Notes: a model not told the origin generated them from the sequence alone. 64,000 bases of DNA from ECT2AJA-044 sp965262845 (GCA_965262845.1 CBDHFX010000002.1:1302001-1366000), one strand, 5' to 3'; shown: positions 8,960-18,935, counted from the stretch's first letter. A program made the numbers and translations.

Positions 8960-11899
8960 TTACAAAGTAAAATTCAAACGCGCGTACACATACCGGCCAT
9001 TTGCCCCAAACTGGGCCACCCTCCTTGAATAAATAAAAATATTTTTGGAAGTTAAATCCGGATCTTTTTCGTCCGGATAAATATCGAATAGGTTATTTGA
9101 CCCGATCGATATGCTCAGAGCCTTGGATACCCTGTAGCTAACTGAAAGATCCGTTATGATCTTCGCACCAAATTCCTGCTTTCTTTCTCCCTCGCTATCG
9201 CCGGCATCTGTTACGCTTCCAAAGTACGTATTTCTAAGAAGGAACATCCAGTTTTTTCTCGTTATCACATTGGTCAGGTCGGCCTTCATCCGGGGCATTG
9301 CCTCCTCAACAAAAACGCGGCTGCGCTCTCCAAAATATATGTCTTCAAAGCCAGCTAACTGATCGCTCGTCTTAATGTTCTTTGCCTCGGTCCTAAACAC
9401 GGACAGGGAAAAATTATTGGTCATCGCAAGCCCCTGACTTAGAAAGGCCTTTTGAGCAACCACCATTTCAATTCCCATCGTTTCCGTATCAATGGCATTA
9501 GTGAAAAACTGGACTTTTTCTGCATCGGCATTCTCCAGATACCGGGCCAGATCATCTTTCCCCGCGTCTACAAATCCCTCTTTGGTAAACTGATCGGTAA
9601 GAATAACACGATCAAAGATCTGGGTAAAGAAGCCGTCTACTGAAATGCTCAACCCCCACGGATCAAAACTATAGGTGATCCCCGCACTGGCGCTGCGCGA
9701 TGTCTCCTGCTTTAATGGATCAATTCCTAAATTCCTGGCCAGGATACTGTTGTTACGGGGTGTGAGGACCTGAAATCCATTCCCTCCCTGAAATTGGGTG
9801 CTGACACTGCTAAAATGCAATTGATGCAGGGATGGTGCCCTGAATCCGGTACTTGCAGAGCCGCGAAGAGCCAGGTTTTTCATCAGACTCAGACGGGCCG
9901 CAACCTTTCCATTAAGGGTGGAACCAAAGTCGCTGTAGTGCTCATAACGGCCTGCCAATTCAACTATGAACGACTTGCTGAGGTCTAATTCGGCATCCGC
10001 ATATACCGCATAGCTTTGACGGAACACATCAACTTCACTTTCCGGTCTGAACCCGGGAAAGGCCTGAGCACCTCCCACCCGGGGCCGGCCAAAGAAATCA
10101 ACCACTTGCAGGGAATCCGGAAGAAGATTTACATCGCGAACGAGCGCTCCCCTTCTGTCATACAAGCCCCAGGAATCTTCCGAACCAGCGGTAATCTGAT
10201 AATTCTCAATACGGAATTCACTTCCCAAGGCCAGGTATACGCCCTGAAAAACATGATCCCAATCCCTCGTCAGATCAAAATTCGTAGTGTTCTGGATGAA
10301 CTTCATGTTCCAGGAATCAAACTCGCTTCCCGAAGCTCCCTGAAGGGAGGCATTGCCGGAATGAGCAGCAACGAATTTAAAGGCATTTAGTCCAAAGGTA
10401 TTGCTGAGATCTGTATTCCATGCTCCCATTTTATTTTCTATTCCAACGGTCATTGATTGATCAAACACATCGGTGTGGCCTTCCGGTCTGAACCCGTTAA
10501 TATGCAGGGGCGTGTATGCCCTTGGCCAGCTGGGAAACCTGTAAAAGCCAAATCCGACACTTTTTCTGTGGCTTAGCCCGCCAAAGGCATAGGCGGTGGA
10601 CGTGCCAAATGGCAGGGCGAGGTTCACAAACAGTTTGCCTTCCCGGTATTCCGACTGACCGACATTCATTTTAAAATCCTCACGGCTAAGTCCGCGGGCT
10701 GCCAGCTCCTCATCCGTGAAGTCTCTGAGCTCTCGTATAGAATCATTAGGGTCTTCGGTCTTAAGGTTTGGCTTCCACGGGTAGAAAATAAGGCCAATGT
10801 CTTCAATATCGGTAGCAGCAGCGATTGAGTCCTGGAGTGACTGGGAAAAGTGGCCCACCAGAGCAGCATATTGCTTAATGGCATCCAGATCGTTTGGCAG
10901 GGTACTCAAATCCGCCCCATCCTTATACGCCTCCCATTCAATGGAGTTATAGCCATGAAAAATAAGATCGCCAGGCGCTTTGGAACGACTGTTTCGTTCC
11001 CGGGTATTTATGGAACCCGTTAAGTTAATATAGCCTCCCTCCTTATTGAGCGAGCGTCCATAGTTAACATTCGCCTGAAAGTCGGCACCATCGGTGCCCC
11101 CTGCAAAATCATTGGTGTTTGCTCCCACATTCATACCCGAATGCACGGAGATATTTAAGTCGTTGTAGTCCTTCTTCAAAACAATGTTGATCACTCCTCC
11201 GATCGCATCCGATCCATATTGTGCAGAAGCCCCATCCCGCAGGATCTCTATCCGTTCAATGGCTGCTACAGGAATGGAATTCAGATCCGTTCCGACACTT
11301 CCACGACCTGGCGTACCGTTTACATTGACCAGGGCAGAAGTGTGGCGCCGTTTTCCGTTGATCAGTACCAGCACCTGATCGGGGCCCAGTCCCCGAAGAG
11401 ATATGGGGTCAATATGATCCGTTCCGTCAGAAGCGTGCTGGGGGGTGGAAATAAAGGACGGAGAAACATAGTTGAGTATTTGATTGACATTGATCTGGGG
11501 GCTGTGATCGGCCAATTCCCTCATGTCAATAATATCCACAGGAACGGGAGTTTCCAGAGCGGTTCTGCCCAGCTTCCTGGTTCCAACCAGCACCACCTCG
11601 TTCAACGACTCTCCCCTTTTCAGCATGATGTTGAGCGTTGCCTCCTTTGTAACAGGCATTTCCACCTGTTGGTGCCCAACAAAGGAAAAAACAAGTACGG
11701 AGCCACTCTCCACACGGATCAGGAAGGCTCCGTCATTATCCGCCACTACTCCCTGCTCAGAATCCTTCACATGGACGGCTGCCCCGGGCAATGGGAGCAG
11801 ATCATTATCAAAAACCTTTCCTCTAACCGTTACTGTTTGAGCATATGTCAAACCGGAGCAAAAAAGAAATAATATAGACAGTATACCAAAGGGTTTCAT
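8960..11899 (-). CDS. TonB-dependent outer-membrane receptor
   Basis: 979-residue receptor. A signal peptide ends at LTYAQ (about 21). A carboxypeptidase-regulatory-like domain (about 22-110; VRGKVFDNDLLPLPGAAVHV) is followed by a plug (about 115-245; LRGLGPDQVLVLINGKRRH, LRDGASAQYGSDAIGGV) and a barrel ending in aromatic ARLNFTL. The plug resembles iron-complex/vitamin receptors more than SusC; no SusD-like gene is beside it, so a polysaccharide role is not supported. It has its own well-matched promoter at 11999-12028. Ligand unknown. Confidence 0.9.
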   Translation of the reverse strand: MKPFGILSILFLFCSGLTYAQTVTVRGKVFDNDLLPLPGAAVHVKDSEQGVVADNDGAFLIRVESGSVLVFSFVGHQQVEMPVTKEATLNIMLKRGESLNEVVLVGTRKLGRTALETPVPVDIIDMRELADHSPQINVNQILNYVSPSFISTPQHASDGTDHIDPISLRGLGPDQVLVLINGKRRHTSALVNVNGTPGRGSVGTDLNSIPVAAIERIEILRDGASAQYGSDAIGGVINIVLKKDYNDLNISVHSGMNVGANTNDFAGGTDGADFQANVNYGRSLNKEGGYINLTGSINTRERNSRSKAPGDLIFHGYNSIEWEAYKDGADLSTLPNDLDAIKQYAALVGHFSQSLQDSIAAATDIEDIGLIFYPWKPNLKTEDPNDSIRELRDFTDEELAARGLSREDFKMNVGQSEYREGKLFVNLALPFGTSTAYAFGGLSHRKSVGFGFYRFPSWPRAYTPLHINGFRPEGHTDVFDQSMTVGIENKMGAWNTDLSNTFGLNAFKFVAAHSGNASLQGASGSEFDSWNMKFIQNTTNFDLTRDWDHVFQGVYLALGSEFRIENYQITAGSEDSWGLYDRRGALVRDVNLLPDSLQVVDFFGRPRVGGAQAFPGFRPESEVDVFRQSYAVYADAELDLSKSFIVELAGRYEHYSDFGSTLNGKVAARLSLMKNLALRGSASTGFRAPSLHQLHFSSVSTQFQGGNGFQVLTPRNNSILARNLGIDPLKQETSRSASAGITYSFDPWGLSISVDGFFTQIFDRVILTDQFTKEGFVDAGKDDLARYLENADAEKVQFFTNAIDTETMGIEMVVAQKAFLSQGLAMTNNFSLSVFRTEAKNIKTSDQLAGFEDIYFGERSRVFVEEAMPRMKADLTNVITRKNWMFLLRNTYFGSVTDAGDSEGERKQEFGAKIITDLSVSYRVSKALSISIGSNNLFDIYPDEKDPDLTSKNIFIYSRRVAQFGANGRYVYARLNFTL

Positions 11900-11998
11900 A
11901 AAAATCAGTATTTAGGTTGACTTAATTTACCGTTGTTGCTGTTCCAACACCGTGAAAACAACTCCTGAGGCCATTACATCTGGCGAGCTTTTTCCTGC

Positions 11999-12028
11999 CA
12001 AAGGTATAGTATTTTGTAAAACAAGCAA
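11999..12028 (-). promoter_or_regulatory. Bacteroidota-type promoter of the TonB receptor
   Basis: On the minus strand TTG (12028-12026), 19 bases, then TACCTTTG (12006-11999): an exact TTG-N19-TAnnTTTG arrangement. The transcript would start near 11992, leaving a leader of about 90 bases before the ATG at 11899. The rest of the 12-kb gap shows no gene. Confidence 0.75.
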
Positions 12029-12108
12029 TTTTTTTTTCATAACCCTGATCTTTGGGCTTATTTGTTGTCCGCCCCTGCCTCTCAGCTATCCAGGATAGCG
12101 TTCTGATC

Positions 12109-13146
12109 TCACGATGGTTTTTTTTTACGCCCTGATTTTCTGGTGTTTATATTCTGAGTGGGGTTCAACTCTGCCAGATCCCTTACCTTTTCCACCATTA
12201 TCTCTGCCATTTTGCGACTGCTTTCGTGGGTCTGGCCACCGATGTGTGGACTGAGAATGACGCGATCATGCTGGAGCAGGCGGCTCAGTGGTTTGGGAAG
12301 CTGCTGACCTCCAAACAGTTCTTCAAAATCACTTTTTTCGTACTCAAGCACATCCAGGCAGGCTCCCAGTACTTTTCCGGAATCAAGCCCGCGCAACAGG
12401 GCTGCGGTATCTACATTTTTTCCGCGGGCAGTATTTATAAGGTGGAATGGCTTCGCACAGGCGTTGATGAATGCGTCGTTGATGTAGTGACAGGTCTCCT
12501 CCGTCTGAGGCAAATGCAAACTAATTATATCCGCCTCTTCCTGAATTCGTTCGAGGCCGGATTCCTCAATCGTATAGCCCGATGCTTCTGTTAAAAGCGG
12601 GGAGTCAAAAGTTAAAAATCCAGACTTGTACTTGTCATGTGCCAGCACCATCACCTCAAAACTCCTGAGTTTCCGGGCGAACCATTCCCCCATATACCCA
12701 TAGCCGATGATCCCGATCGTTTTTCCGTTGAGTTCGTAGCCCCGGTTTTCTTCGCGTTTCCAGATACCGTTGCGCACTTCCGTATCGGCTCGCAGGAGGT
12801 TGTTAAAGAGCGCCAGCAGCATGCCTAAAGCGTGTTCGGCCACGGCATTCCGGTTCCCTTCCGGAGTTTTGAGACAGGAGATGCCTCTGGATCTGGCATA
12901 GGGGACATCAATATTTTCCATTCCAGCCCCGATCCGGCCGATCCAACGGAGTTGCGTGCCGGCATCAAGCAGGGGGCGATCCGCCCTGATCCGTGAATGG
13001 ATGATCAATCCTTCGAACCCGCTCAGTCGCCTGAGTACCTGCGCATAGCTCCAGTCGTAACCGTGAACACAAGTATACCCCAGCGCTGTTAATCCGCCCG
13101 TGAGGGCGGGATGATCCTTATCGGTCAGGAGTACCTTACCCGGCAT
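12109..13146 (-). CDS. D-2-hydroxyacid dehydrogenase (SerA-like)
   Basis: 345-residue NAD-dependent dehydrogenase. The Rossmann fingerprint GIIGYGYMG is at about 145-153. The catalytic Arg is R241 (NTARGKN) and His301 (SPHIGGQTH) completes the active site, with a Glu between them. There is no ACT domain, so it may be 3-phosphoglycerate dehydrogenase or a related 2-hydroxyacid enzyme; substrate unresolved. The ATG overlaps the mgtE stop by one base (TGATG), so the two are translationally coupled and it is the last gene of the serS-to-mgtE operon. Confidence 0.88.
   Translation of the reverse strand: MPGKVLLTDKDHPALTGGLTALGYTCVHGYDWSYAQVLRRLSGFEGLIIHSRIRADRPLLDAGTQLRWIGRIGAGMENIDVPYARSRGISCLKTPEGNRNAVAEHALGMLLALFNNLLRADTEVRNGIWKREENRGYELNGKTIGIIGYGYMGEWFARKLRSFEVMVLAHDKYKSGFLTFDSPLLTEASGYTIEESGLERIQEEADIISLHLPQTEETCHYINDAFINACAKPFHLINTARGKNVDTAALLRGLDSGKVLGACLDVLEYEKSDFEELFGGQQLPKPLSRLLQHDRVILSPHIGGQTHESSRKMAEIMVEKVRDLAELNPTQNINTRKSGRKKKPS
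13094..13109 (+). repeat. Hairpin repeat copy 3
   Basis: CCGCCC-GTGA-GGGCGG, preceded by AAT. Six-bp stem. Encodes PALTGG in the hydroxyacid dehydrogenase. Confidence 0.75.
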
Positions 13147-14525
13147 CAGGATCCGAGGATGAGTTTGCCGATGCCAAAGTAGATGCAGAGGCCTATGATG
13201 TCGTTGATGGTGGTGATAAAGGGGCCGGTGGCAAGGGCCGGATCAATGCCGTATTTGTCGAGGGTGAGTGGGACAAAGGTGCCGAAAAGGGCAGCAAAGA
13301 TGATGACGGCATAGAGGGCAATGCTGACCGTGATGGCCAGCATCATTTCCCAACCGATAAGCTGGCTGATGCCGAAGATGAGTACGGAAATGATGGCGCC
13401 ATTGAGGAGCCCGACCCCGAACTCCTTGAGCAGTTTGTTTCCGATGGTGTCGCGCCTGACACTTTCCCTGGCCAGGGATTGCACCATGATAGCTGCAGAT
13501 TGCACACCGACGTTTCCGCCCATGGCCGCAATGAGCGGAATAAAAAGCCCCATAATGCCATTTTCCTCAAGGGAGAAGAGATCGAGCATCTGGGCAGCGA
13601 CCACCCCTCCAAACATTCCGACCAACAGCCAGGGCAGGCGGGCACGGGTGAGGCGGAAAAGATCATCACGCTGCTCCACGCTTTCGGAAATACCACTCGC
13701 TATTTGATAGTCGCGTTCGGCCTCTTCCTTCATAACGTCGAGCACATCGTCCACGGTGATGCGACCGAGCAGGTGCCCGAGCTCATCAACTACCGGAAGC
13801 ACCACGAGGTCGTACTTCTGCATGATGGCCGCCACTTCCTCATCGTCGGTGGTGGCTTCAACGGAGATCACGGTCGGGTTAAAGATCTCCCGGATCCTGG
13901 TCCTGGTACTGTTGGTTAGCAGTTTCTTGAGTGAGAGCGTTCCCCTGAGCCGGTCACTGTCATCTACCACGTAGATCGTATGGACCTCCTGGACCTCCCC
14001 GGCCTGACGGCGCATTTCGCGAACACAGGTCATAACATTCCAATTCTCCTTCACCTTGATCAGTTCCTTGGCCATGAGGCCACCGGCCGTACCCTCCTCG
14101 TAGCTGAGCAGGTCCATGATGGTTTTGGCGTGCCCCGGGTCCCGGATCTCCCCGATTACCTGCTCCCTGACCTCATCGTCAAGCCCGGCGATAAGATCTG
14201 CAGCATCGTCAGAATCAAGGTTGTAGATGATCTCATTGGCGATTTCGTGGGTCGAGAGGTGCCGGACAACCCTTTCCCGGGTTTCCTCCTCCAGCTCCAC
14301 GAGGATCTCTGCCGATCTTTCGTCATTGAACAGCTGGTAGAACGCCGTGGCCTCGGTTTCCCTGAGCTCTTCTATGATCTCTGCGGCATCGGCCGGATGA
14401 AGGTTCCCAAACTCACCGGTCAACTCGTCCGTTGATGCAGTAGCCAGACGCTCCTGAATGTGTTCAATATATGCTTTAGTCAATTCCACTGGACTGCACC
14501 TGAAAGTGTTGTGTGAGTTCGACAA
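13146..14525 (-). CDS. mgtE: MgtE magnesium channel
   Basis: 459-residue Mg2+ channel. An MgtE N-terminal superhelical domain (about 25-135, with repeated DAADLI/DAAEII motifs) is followed by two CBS domains (about 140-265) and five membrane segments (about 290-455) including the pore-type stretch MGGNVGVQSA. Cytoplasmic Mg2+ binding to the N and CBS domains gates the channel in the family. Its first 50 bases overlap the end of rsmA; the in-frame GTG at 14489 is an alternative start that would shorten the overlap. Confidence 0.95.
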   Translation of the reverse strand: MSNSHNTFRCSPVELTKAYIEHIQERLATASTDELTGEFGNLHPADAAEIIEELRETEATAFYQLFNDERSAEILVELEEETRERVVRHLSTHEIANEIIYNLDSDDAADLIAGLDDEVREQVIGEIRDPGHAKTIMDLLSYEEGTAGGLMAKELIKVKENWNVMTCVREMRRQAGEVQEVHTIYVVDDSDRLRGTLSLKKLLTNSTRTRIREIFNPTVISVEATTDDEEVAAIMQKYDLVVLPVVDELGHLLGRITVDDVLDVMKEEAERDYQIASGISESVEQRDDLFRLTRARLPWLLVGMFGGVVAAQMLDLFSLEENGIMGLFIPLIAAMGGNVGVQSAAIMVQSLARESVRRDTIGNKLLKEFGVGLLNGAIISVLIFGISQLIGWEMMLAITVSIALYAVIIFAALFGTFVPLTLDKYGIDPALATGPFITTINDIIGLCIYFGIGKLILGS

Positions 14526-15258
14526 ATTGTGCCACAGAAAGCTGCTCGGCGCGCAGGTTCAGCACATCCAGCTCCTTCACAGGCCCATTGAAGATAACGC
14601 TTTTTAAGGCGTTTTTCAGCTTTTTCCTCCGTTGGTTGAAGGCCATTTTCACCAGCCGCCTGAACAGTCCCTCGTCGCAATTGAGCCGCTCCACCCCATT
14701 GCGTACGAGCCGGATTACCCCGCTGTTTACCTTTGGAGGCGGATCAAAGCAACCCGGGGTCACGGTAAACAGGTACCCAATATTGTAGAAGGCCTGCAAC
14801 AGCACGCTCAGGATCCCGTAGGTCTTACTTCCGGGTTTGGCCGCCACGCGCTCGGCAACTTCCTGCTGGAACATTCCCACCACCTCGGGCACCACATTGC
14901 GCTGGTCATACACCTGAAAGAGGATCTGCGAGCTGATGTGGTACGGAAAATTACCGATAATTCCGCAAGGTACCGGTAGCCTCCCGGCCAGATGAATTCC
15001 AAGAAAGTCGCCCAGATACCGCTCATGCGGGTAGCTGCGGTACTTCGCCTGCAGATATTCGATGGATTCGGCATCAACCTCACTGAAGTACAGGTCAATA
15101 TCTCCGCGTTCCATAAGGAACCGGGTGAGGGCTCCGGTACCCGGGCCGATCTCCAGCACGGCGCGGTACGAATCGGCCCGCAGGGCCATAGCGATCCTGC
15201 CGGCGATCTCCGGATCCTTCAAAAAATGCTGCCCCAGATGTTTTTTCGCACGAACCAT
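14476..15258 (-). CDS. rsmA: 16S rRNA adenine dimethyltransferase RsmA (KsgA)
   Basis: 260-residue SAM-dependent enzyme that dimethylates two adjacent adenines near the 3' end of 16S rRNA during 30S maturation. It begins with the typical KKHLGQHFL, has the SAM motif EIGPGTGALT (about 37-46) and the catalytic NFPYHISS (NLPY-type, about 104-111), plus a C-terminal helical domain with NQRRKKLKNAL. Length is normal. It sits between the TPR protein gene and mgtE, overlapping the latter by 50 bp. Confidence 0.96.
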   Translation of the reverse strand: MVRAKKHLGQHFLKDPEIAGRIAMALRADSYRAVLEIGPGTGALTRFLMERGDIDLYFSEVDAESIEYLQAKYRSYPHERYLGDFLGIHLAGRLPVPCGIIGNFPYHISSQILFQVYDQRNVVPEVVGMFQQEVAERVAAKPGSKTYGILSVLLQAFYNIGYLFTVTPGCFDPPPKVNSGVIRLVRNGVERLNCDEGLFRRLVKMAFNQRRKKLKNALKSVIFNGPVKELDVLNLRAEQLSVAQFVELTQHFQVQSSGID

Positions 15259-15304
15259 GTATATGAACCTTTAGCCTGGCCAGCACGCGACTGGGCAAAA
15301 ATAA

Positions 15305-17122
15305 TCATAGGTCCGGGTTATCGCCACGCATCTCGCGGTATCGTTTTCGGGCCTGGACCGTGTAGCTGCTGCCCGGATAAGTGGTGAGCATTTTGCCGTA
15401 GAGTTCGAAGGCCTTGCCGGGATCGTTGAGCTGCAGGTCGTATAGCTGGGCCAGGTGGTAGCAGGCATCATCGCCAAGCAGATCAAAGCCATAGCTGTCG
15501 ATGATCTTCTGATAGGCCGCAGCCGCCCGGTCCCAATGGCGCAATTCAAAGCAGATCCGGGCGCGCCTGTATATTACCTCATCAATGAGCGAATGCCCGC
15601 CAAACGATTGCTCCATTTGTTCCAGCACCATCAGTGCCTCTTCATACTGCTGCTGGTAGGCAAGTAATTCGGCCCGGGCGAAGGTTTCCAAAGCCTCACC
15701 GGTAGTGTCGAGGTTGAGGTTATCCGAAATAAGGAGCGACAGGTTCATGGCGTCATTGGCGATCAGTTTCGAGGTACTTGCCTTGAGCACATCAAGCTGA
15801 GCCTGCGCCCATTGGAAATCGCCCTGATAATAGCTGATACGCGCCCGGCGGAATTTTGCCTCCTGACCGATGATGTCTTCACTAAAATCCTTCTCGACCT
15901 GACCGTACAGCAGAATGGCATCCCATTCCCAGCCGCTGAGCAGAAGAATGTCCGCCAGTTCCAGCTTGACCCCAGCCAGGTCAAAAGGCCGGGCATTCGT
16001 ATACTCCAGCGCCTGCTCCAGGATGTTTTGCGCCTCGTCTGCATTTTTTAGGAAAAAAGCCTCCAGATGGGCGAGATCGCGCAAAAGGGTCACGGTGTAC
16101 TCCGATTTTCCAAATTCCCCGATCGTTTTCACGTAGGCACTTTTCAGTTCCAGCACGTCCTCCTCGGTGTACTGATTGTTTCGGTTGAGCCGCGCCTGAA
16201 AAACCCGAAGCCGCCCGATCTCTGCCACCCGATAAAACGGCCCGTCTACGCCGGCATCCTCAATAATATAATCATAGCATTTGATAGCCGCTTCATACGC
16301 CTCATTTGTTTCGCAAACCTGCGCCAACTGGTACACCTCCGACTGGTTACCCCGGAGGCGCCTGTCGAGCGCAATGGCCTGCCGAACTGCAGCATCAAAA
16401 TTCCTTTCCTGCACGTATACCCATGACAGCAGGTCGCTGTAAGCGGGCTGGCTTGTCTCCTGGATCTTTTGGATCAGCGCCTGCCTGAGCATGATGTTGT
16501 TTTCATTCTCCGGATCAGTCGACACACTCCGGCTCAATATATTCCGGACCGATGTCAGATAGACCGGGTCCTTTTCCACCAGCAGCAGGTACTCGGCGTA
16601 CATCAGATCGATCCGCCCCATAGCCGAATAAATGTCTGCGACCTGATAGTGCAAATTCATTTTCGGATTGGCCTCCTGCGCTATCCGATACATCCGCAAT
16701 CCATCCCCGAACCGTTGTAATTCCACATATTTTCCGGCAATGCCCAGTGCCTGCTCCGGTTTTTTCCTCACGTTTTTATCGATCTCCTCCCAGACCCTAT
16801 CGGCCTGTTTCTGATCACCGGCTGCCTCCAGGGCCGATGCCTGGTCCACAGCATAGCGCAGTTGATTGGTCCACTTCGCAAAATCCCTGGCCAGCTTTGC
16901 TGCCGCCTCATGATCTTCCTGCACCATACAGATATGGTACAGCGACTGGTAGGTATTATTATTTCGCTGCAGGTCGTAGGCCTCCCTGAGCAAGGTCCTT
17001 GCCTTGGCATAGTCGCCCAGCCCGAGGTACTGCTCCCCAAGCGATCTTTTTTCCTTCCAGTCCTGGCCTGCGGCCAGATGTGTCAGTCCGAGCAGTATTC
17101 CTGTAAAAAGGAGTTTTTTCAT
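15305..17122 (-). CDS. Secreted tetratricopeptide-repeat protein
   Basis: 605 residues. A signal peptide ends near HLAAG (about 19). The rest is almost all helical with recurring TPR-like pairs (for example LGLGDYAKARTLLREAYDL near the N-terminus and HLAQLYDLQLNDPGKAFELY near the C-terminus), so it is a protein-protein interaction scaffold, probably periplasmic. No catalytic motif is seen. Its start overlaps the end of the upstream lipoprotein gene by 4 bp, which suggests a shared function or complex. The C-terminal TPRs resemble those of YbgF/BamD-type adaptors in pattern only. Confidence 0.8.
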   Translation of the reverse strand: MKKLLFTGILLGLTHLAAGQDWKEKRSLGEQYLGLGDYAKARTLLREAYDLQRNNNTYQSLYHICMVQEDHEAAAKLARDFAKWTNQLRYAVDQASALEAAGDQKQADRVWEEIDKNVRKKPEQALGIAGKYVELQRFGDGLRMYRIAQEANPKMNLHYQVADIYSAMGRIDLMYAEYLLLVEKDPVYLTSVRNILSRSVSTDPENENNIMLRQALIQKIQETSQPAYSDLLSWVYVQERNFDAAVRQAIALDRRLRGNQSEVYQLAQVCETNEAYEAAIKCYDYIIEDAGVDGPFYRVAEIGRLRVFQARLNRNNQYTEEDVLELKSAYVKTIGEFGKSEYTVTLLRDLAHLEAFFLKNADEAQNILEQALEYTNARPFDLAGVKLELADILLLSGWEWDAILLYGQVEKDFSEDIIGQEAKFRRARISYYQGDFQWAQAQLDVLKASTSKLIANDAMNLSLLISDNLNLDTTGEALETFARAELLAYQQQYEEALMVLEQMEQSFGGHSLIDEVIYRRARICFELRHWDRAAAAYQKIIDSYGFDLLGDDACYHLAQLYDLQLNDPGKAFELYGKMLTTYPGSSYTVQARKRYREMRGDNPDL

Positions 17123-17664
17123 ATTCGTTCCCTGATCTGTGGGTGAATGAAATAATAACGTTCAAGGGCACTCCGGAGTATTTTCCGGATCGTATCGGCC
17201 CGCGCGAGCAGTTTCCCGGCGTGTTTTTCTTCCTGTATAAGGAAGGTGTCAATTTCCTCAGGCCTTATTTTCCCGCGTTCGGCATCGGCCTTGAGGTTGT
17301 TTAGCTGACGTTTGGAGTAGTTGATCTGTTTGTTCAGCAACCGGAGCTGACCGGGCAGCTGGTCCAGCTCCTTATAGGCCTGCTGATACTGCAGGAGCCA
17401 TTCGGACAGGAACAGGGTATCGGTTGTATCCCTGTAGGCCATGCGTATTGCTTCAAGAGAGGTATTCATTCGGCTCGTGATCCAGCGAAGGCTGTCGGCC
17501 GGTACCGTGGCGATGGATGCTTCAAGGTGATGCAGGACAGAGTCGAGCCGCGAGCGGCGGGCTTCCTGGTTCGCGCTGAGCTGGAACTGGCACGATGTAA
17601 GGAGCCATCCGCCCGTGAGGGCGATAAGGAGGCGAAACCAGGCGAACTTAGGTACCTGCGGCAT
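17119..17664 (-). CDS. Coiled-coil lipoprotein, function unknown
   Basis: 181 residues. The signal peptide has hydrophobic stretch LLIALTGGW and lipobox LLTSC (Cys about 25), so it is predicted to be lipid-anchored. The mature part is highly charged and helical with coiled-coil character (about 30-170) and no known motif. It lies 2 bp after serS and overlaps the TPR protein gene by 4 bp; the pair probably forms one periplasmic module. The ALTGG part of its signal peptide is encoded by a hairpin repeat copy. Confidence 0.75.
   Translation of the reverse strand: MPQVPKFAWFRLLIALTGGWLLTSCQFQLSANQEARRSRLDSVLHHLEASIATVPADSLRWITSRMNTSLEAIRMAYRDTTDTLFLSEWLLQYQQAYKELDQLPGQLRLLNKQINYSKRQLNNLKADAERGKIRPEEIDTFLIQEEKHAGKLLARADTIRKILRSALERYYFIHPQIRERI
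17610..17623 (+). repeat. Hairpin repeat copy 4 (in signal peptide)
   Basis: CCATCCGCCC-type left side; stem CGCCC, loop GTGA, GGGCG. Encodes ALTGG in the signal peptide of the coiled-coil lipoprotein. Confidence 0.75.
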
Positions 17665-17666
17665 AC

Positions 17667-18935
17667 TCAGATCTTGTCACTGCCGAAGAAAGGGACCAGG
17701 GCGCGGGGGATGCGGATACCATCGGCAGTCTGGTTACCCTCAAGCAGTGAGGCTAGGATACGAGGTAATGCCAAAGCGCTGCCATTGAGCGTATGGGCCA
17801 TTTGCGGCCTGCTGTTGTGGTCGCGATAGCGGAGCCTGAGGCGGCGGGCCTGGAAGGTTTCAAAATTCGAGACGGAACTTACTTCGAGCCAACGTTTCTG
17901 GGCAGCGCTCCACACTTCGAAGTCATAAGTGAGGGCAGAGGTAAATCCGAGGTCACCACCACAAAGGCGAAGGATGCGATAGGGAAGTTCGAGCTCCTGC
18001 AGCAGACCTTCCACGTGGGCCACCATTTCATCAAGGGCGGCATAGCTGTGGTCAGGGTGCTGGATCTGCACGATCTCTACCTTATCGAACTGGTGCAGGC
18101 GGTTGAGCCCGCGTACATCCTTTCCGTAGCTGCCCGCTTCGCGACGAAAGCAGGCGCTGCAGGCCGTAAGTTTTTGGGGTAGCTGGTGCGCTTCGAGAAT
18201 AACGTCGCGGTAGAGATTGGTCAGCGGCACCTCGGCGGTCGGAATAAGGTAGAGGTCATCAACCTGCAGGTGGTACATCTGACCTTCCTTATCGGGCAGT
18301 TGCCCGGTTCCGAACCCCGAATCGGCGTTCACTACGAGCGGGGGCTGGATCTCGGTGTAGCCTGCAGTGATGTTGCGATCGAGGAAGAACTGGATCAGCG
18401 CACGCTGGAGTTTCGCTCCGGCACCCTGGTATACCGGGAACCCGGCTCCGGTGATCCTGACCCCGAGCTCAAAGTCAATGAGGTTATAGTCGGCTGCCAG
18501 TTCCCAGTGCGGTTTTGCATCGTTCTGCAGGGAGGGTTTTTGGCCAGCCTCGCGCACTATTTCATTGTCGGCATCACTGCTGCCCTGGGGTACGATGCCG
18601 TTGGGCACGTTGGGCACCTGAACGAGCAAATCGAAGAGTGCGGCATCCATTTTGTTCATGTTATCCTGAAGGGTTCCGGAACGCTCTTTCAGTTTGGCCG
18701 TTTCTGCCTTCCTGGCTTCGGCCTCTGCAGGTTTACCCTCTTTGAAGAGCCTGCCGATCTCCCTGGAAATGCGGTTCAGGGACGCAAGTGTTTCATCAAG
18801 CCTGGCCTGCGTGGCACGGCGCTCGTTATCTTTAGCGATGATCTGATCCAGGATCCCGGGCTGGCTAAAATTCCGTTTGGCCAATCCGGCCAGGACAGCC
18901 TCTTTTTCCTCACGAATTCGGGCTACATGTAGCAT
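17667..18935 (-). CDS. serS: Seryl-tRNA synthetase
   Basis: 422-residue class II synthetase charging tRNA-Ser. The N-terminal helical arm (about 1-110) binds the tRNA long variable arm. The catalytic core follows, with YTEIQPPLVVN, the TAEVPL motif, motif 2 around CFRREAGSYGKDVRGLNRLHQF and motif 3 NGSALALPRILASLLEGNQ. Complete and of normal length. First gene of the operon running through the lipoprotein, TPR protein, rsmA, mgtE and dehydrogenase. Confidence 0.97.
   Translation of the reverse strand: MLHVARIREEKEAVLAGLAKRNFSQPGILDQIIAKDNERRATQARLDETLASLNRISREIGRLFKEGKPAEAEARKAETAKLKERSGTLQDNMNKMDAALFDLLVQVPNVPNGIVPQGSSDADNEIVREAGQKPSLQNDAKPHWELAADYNLIDFELGVRITGAGFPVYQGAGAKLQRALIQFFLDRNITAGYTEIQPPLVVNADSGFGTGQLPDKEGQMYHLQVDDLYLIPTAEVPLTNLYRDVILEAHQLPQKLTACSACFRREAGSYGKDVRGLNRLHQFDKVEIVQIQHPDHSYAALDEMVAHVEGLLQELELPYRILRLCGGDLGFTSALTYDFEVWSAAQKRWLEVSSVSNFETFQARRLRLRYRDHNSRPQMAHTLNGSALALPRILASLLEGNQTADGIRIPRALVPFFGSDKI

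Noticed and set aside
8960..11899. TonB receptor as SusC of a polysaccharide-utilisation locus
   Set aside because: No SusD-like lipoprotein or glycoside hydrolase is beside it, and the plug resembles iron-complex receptors.
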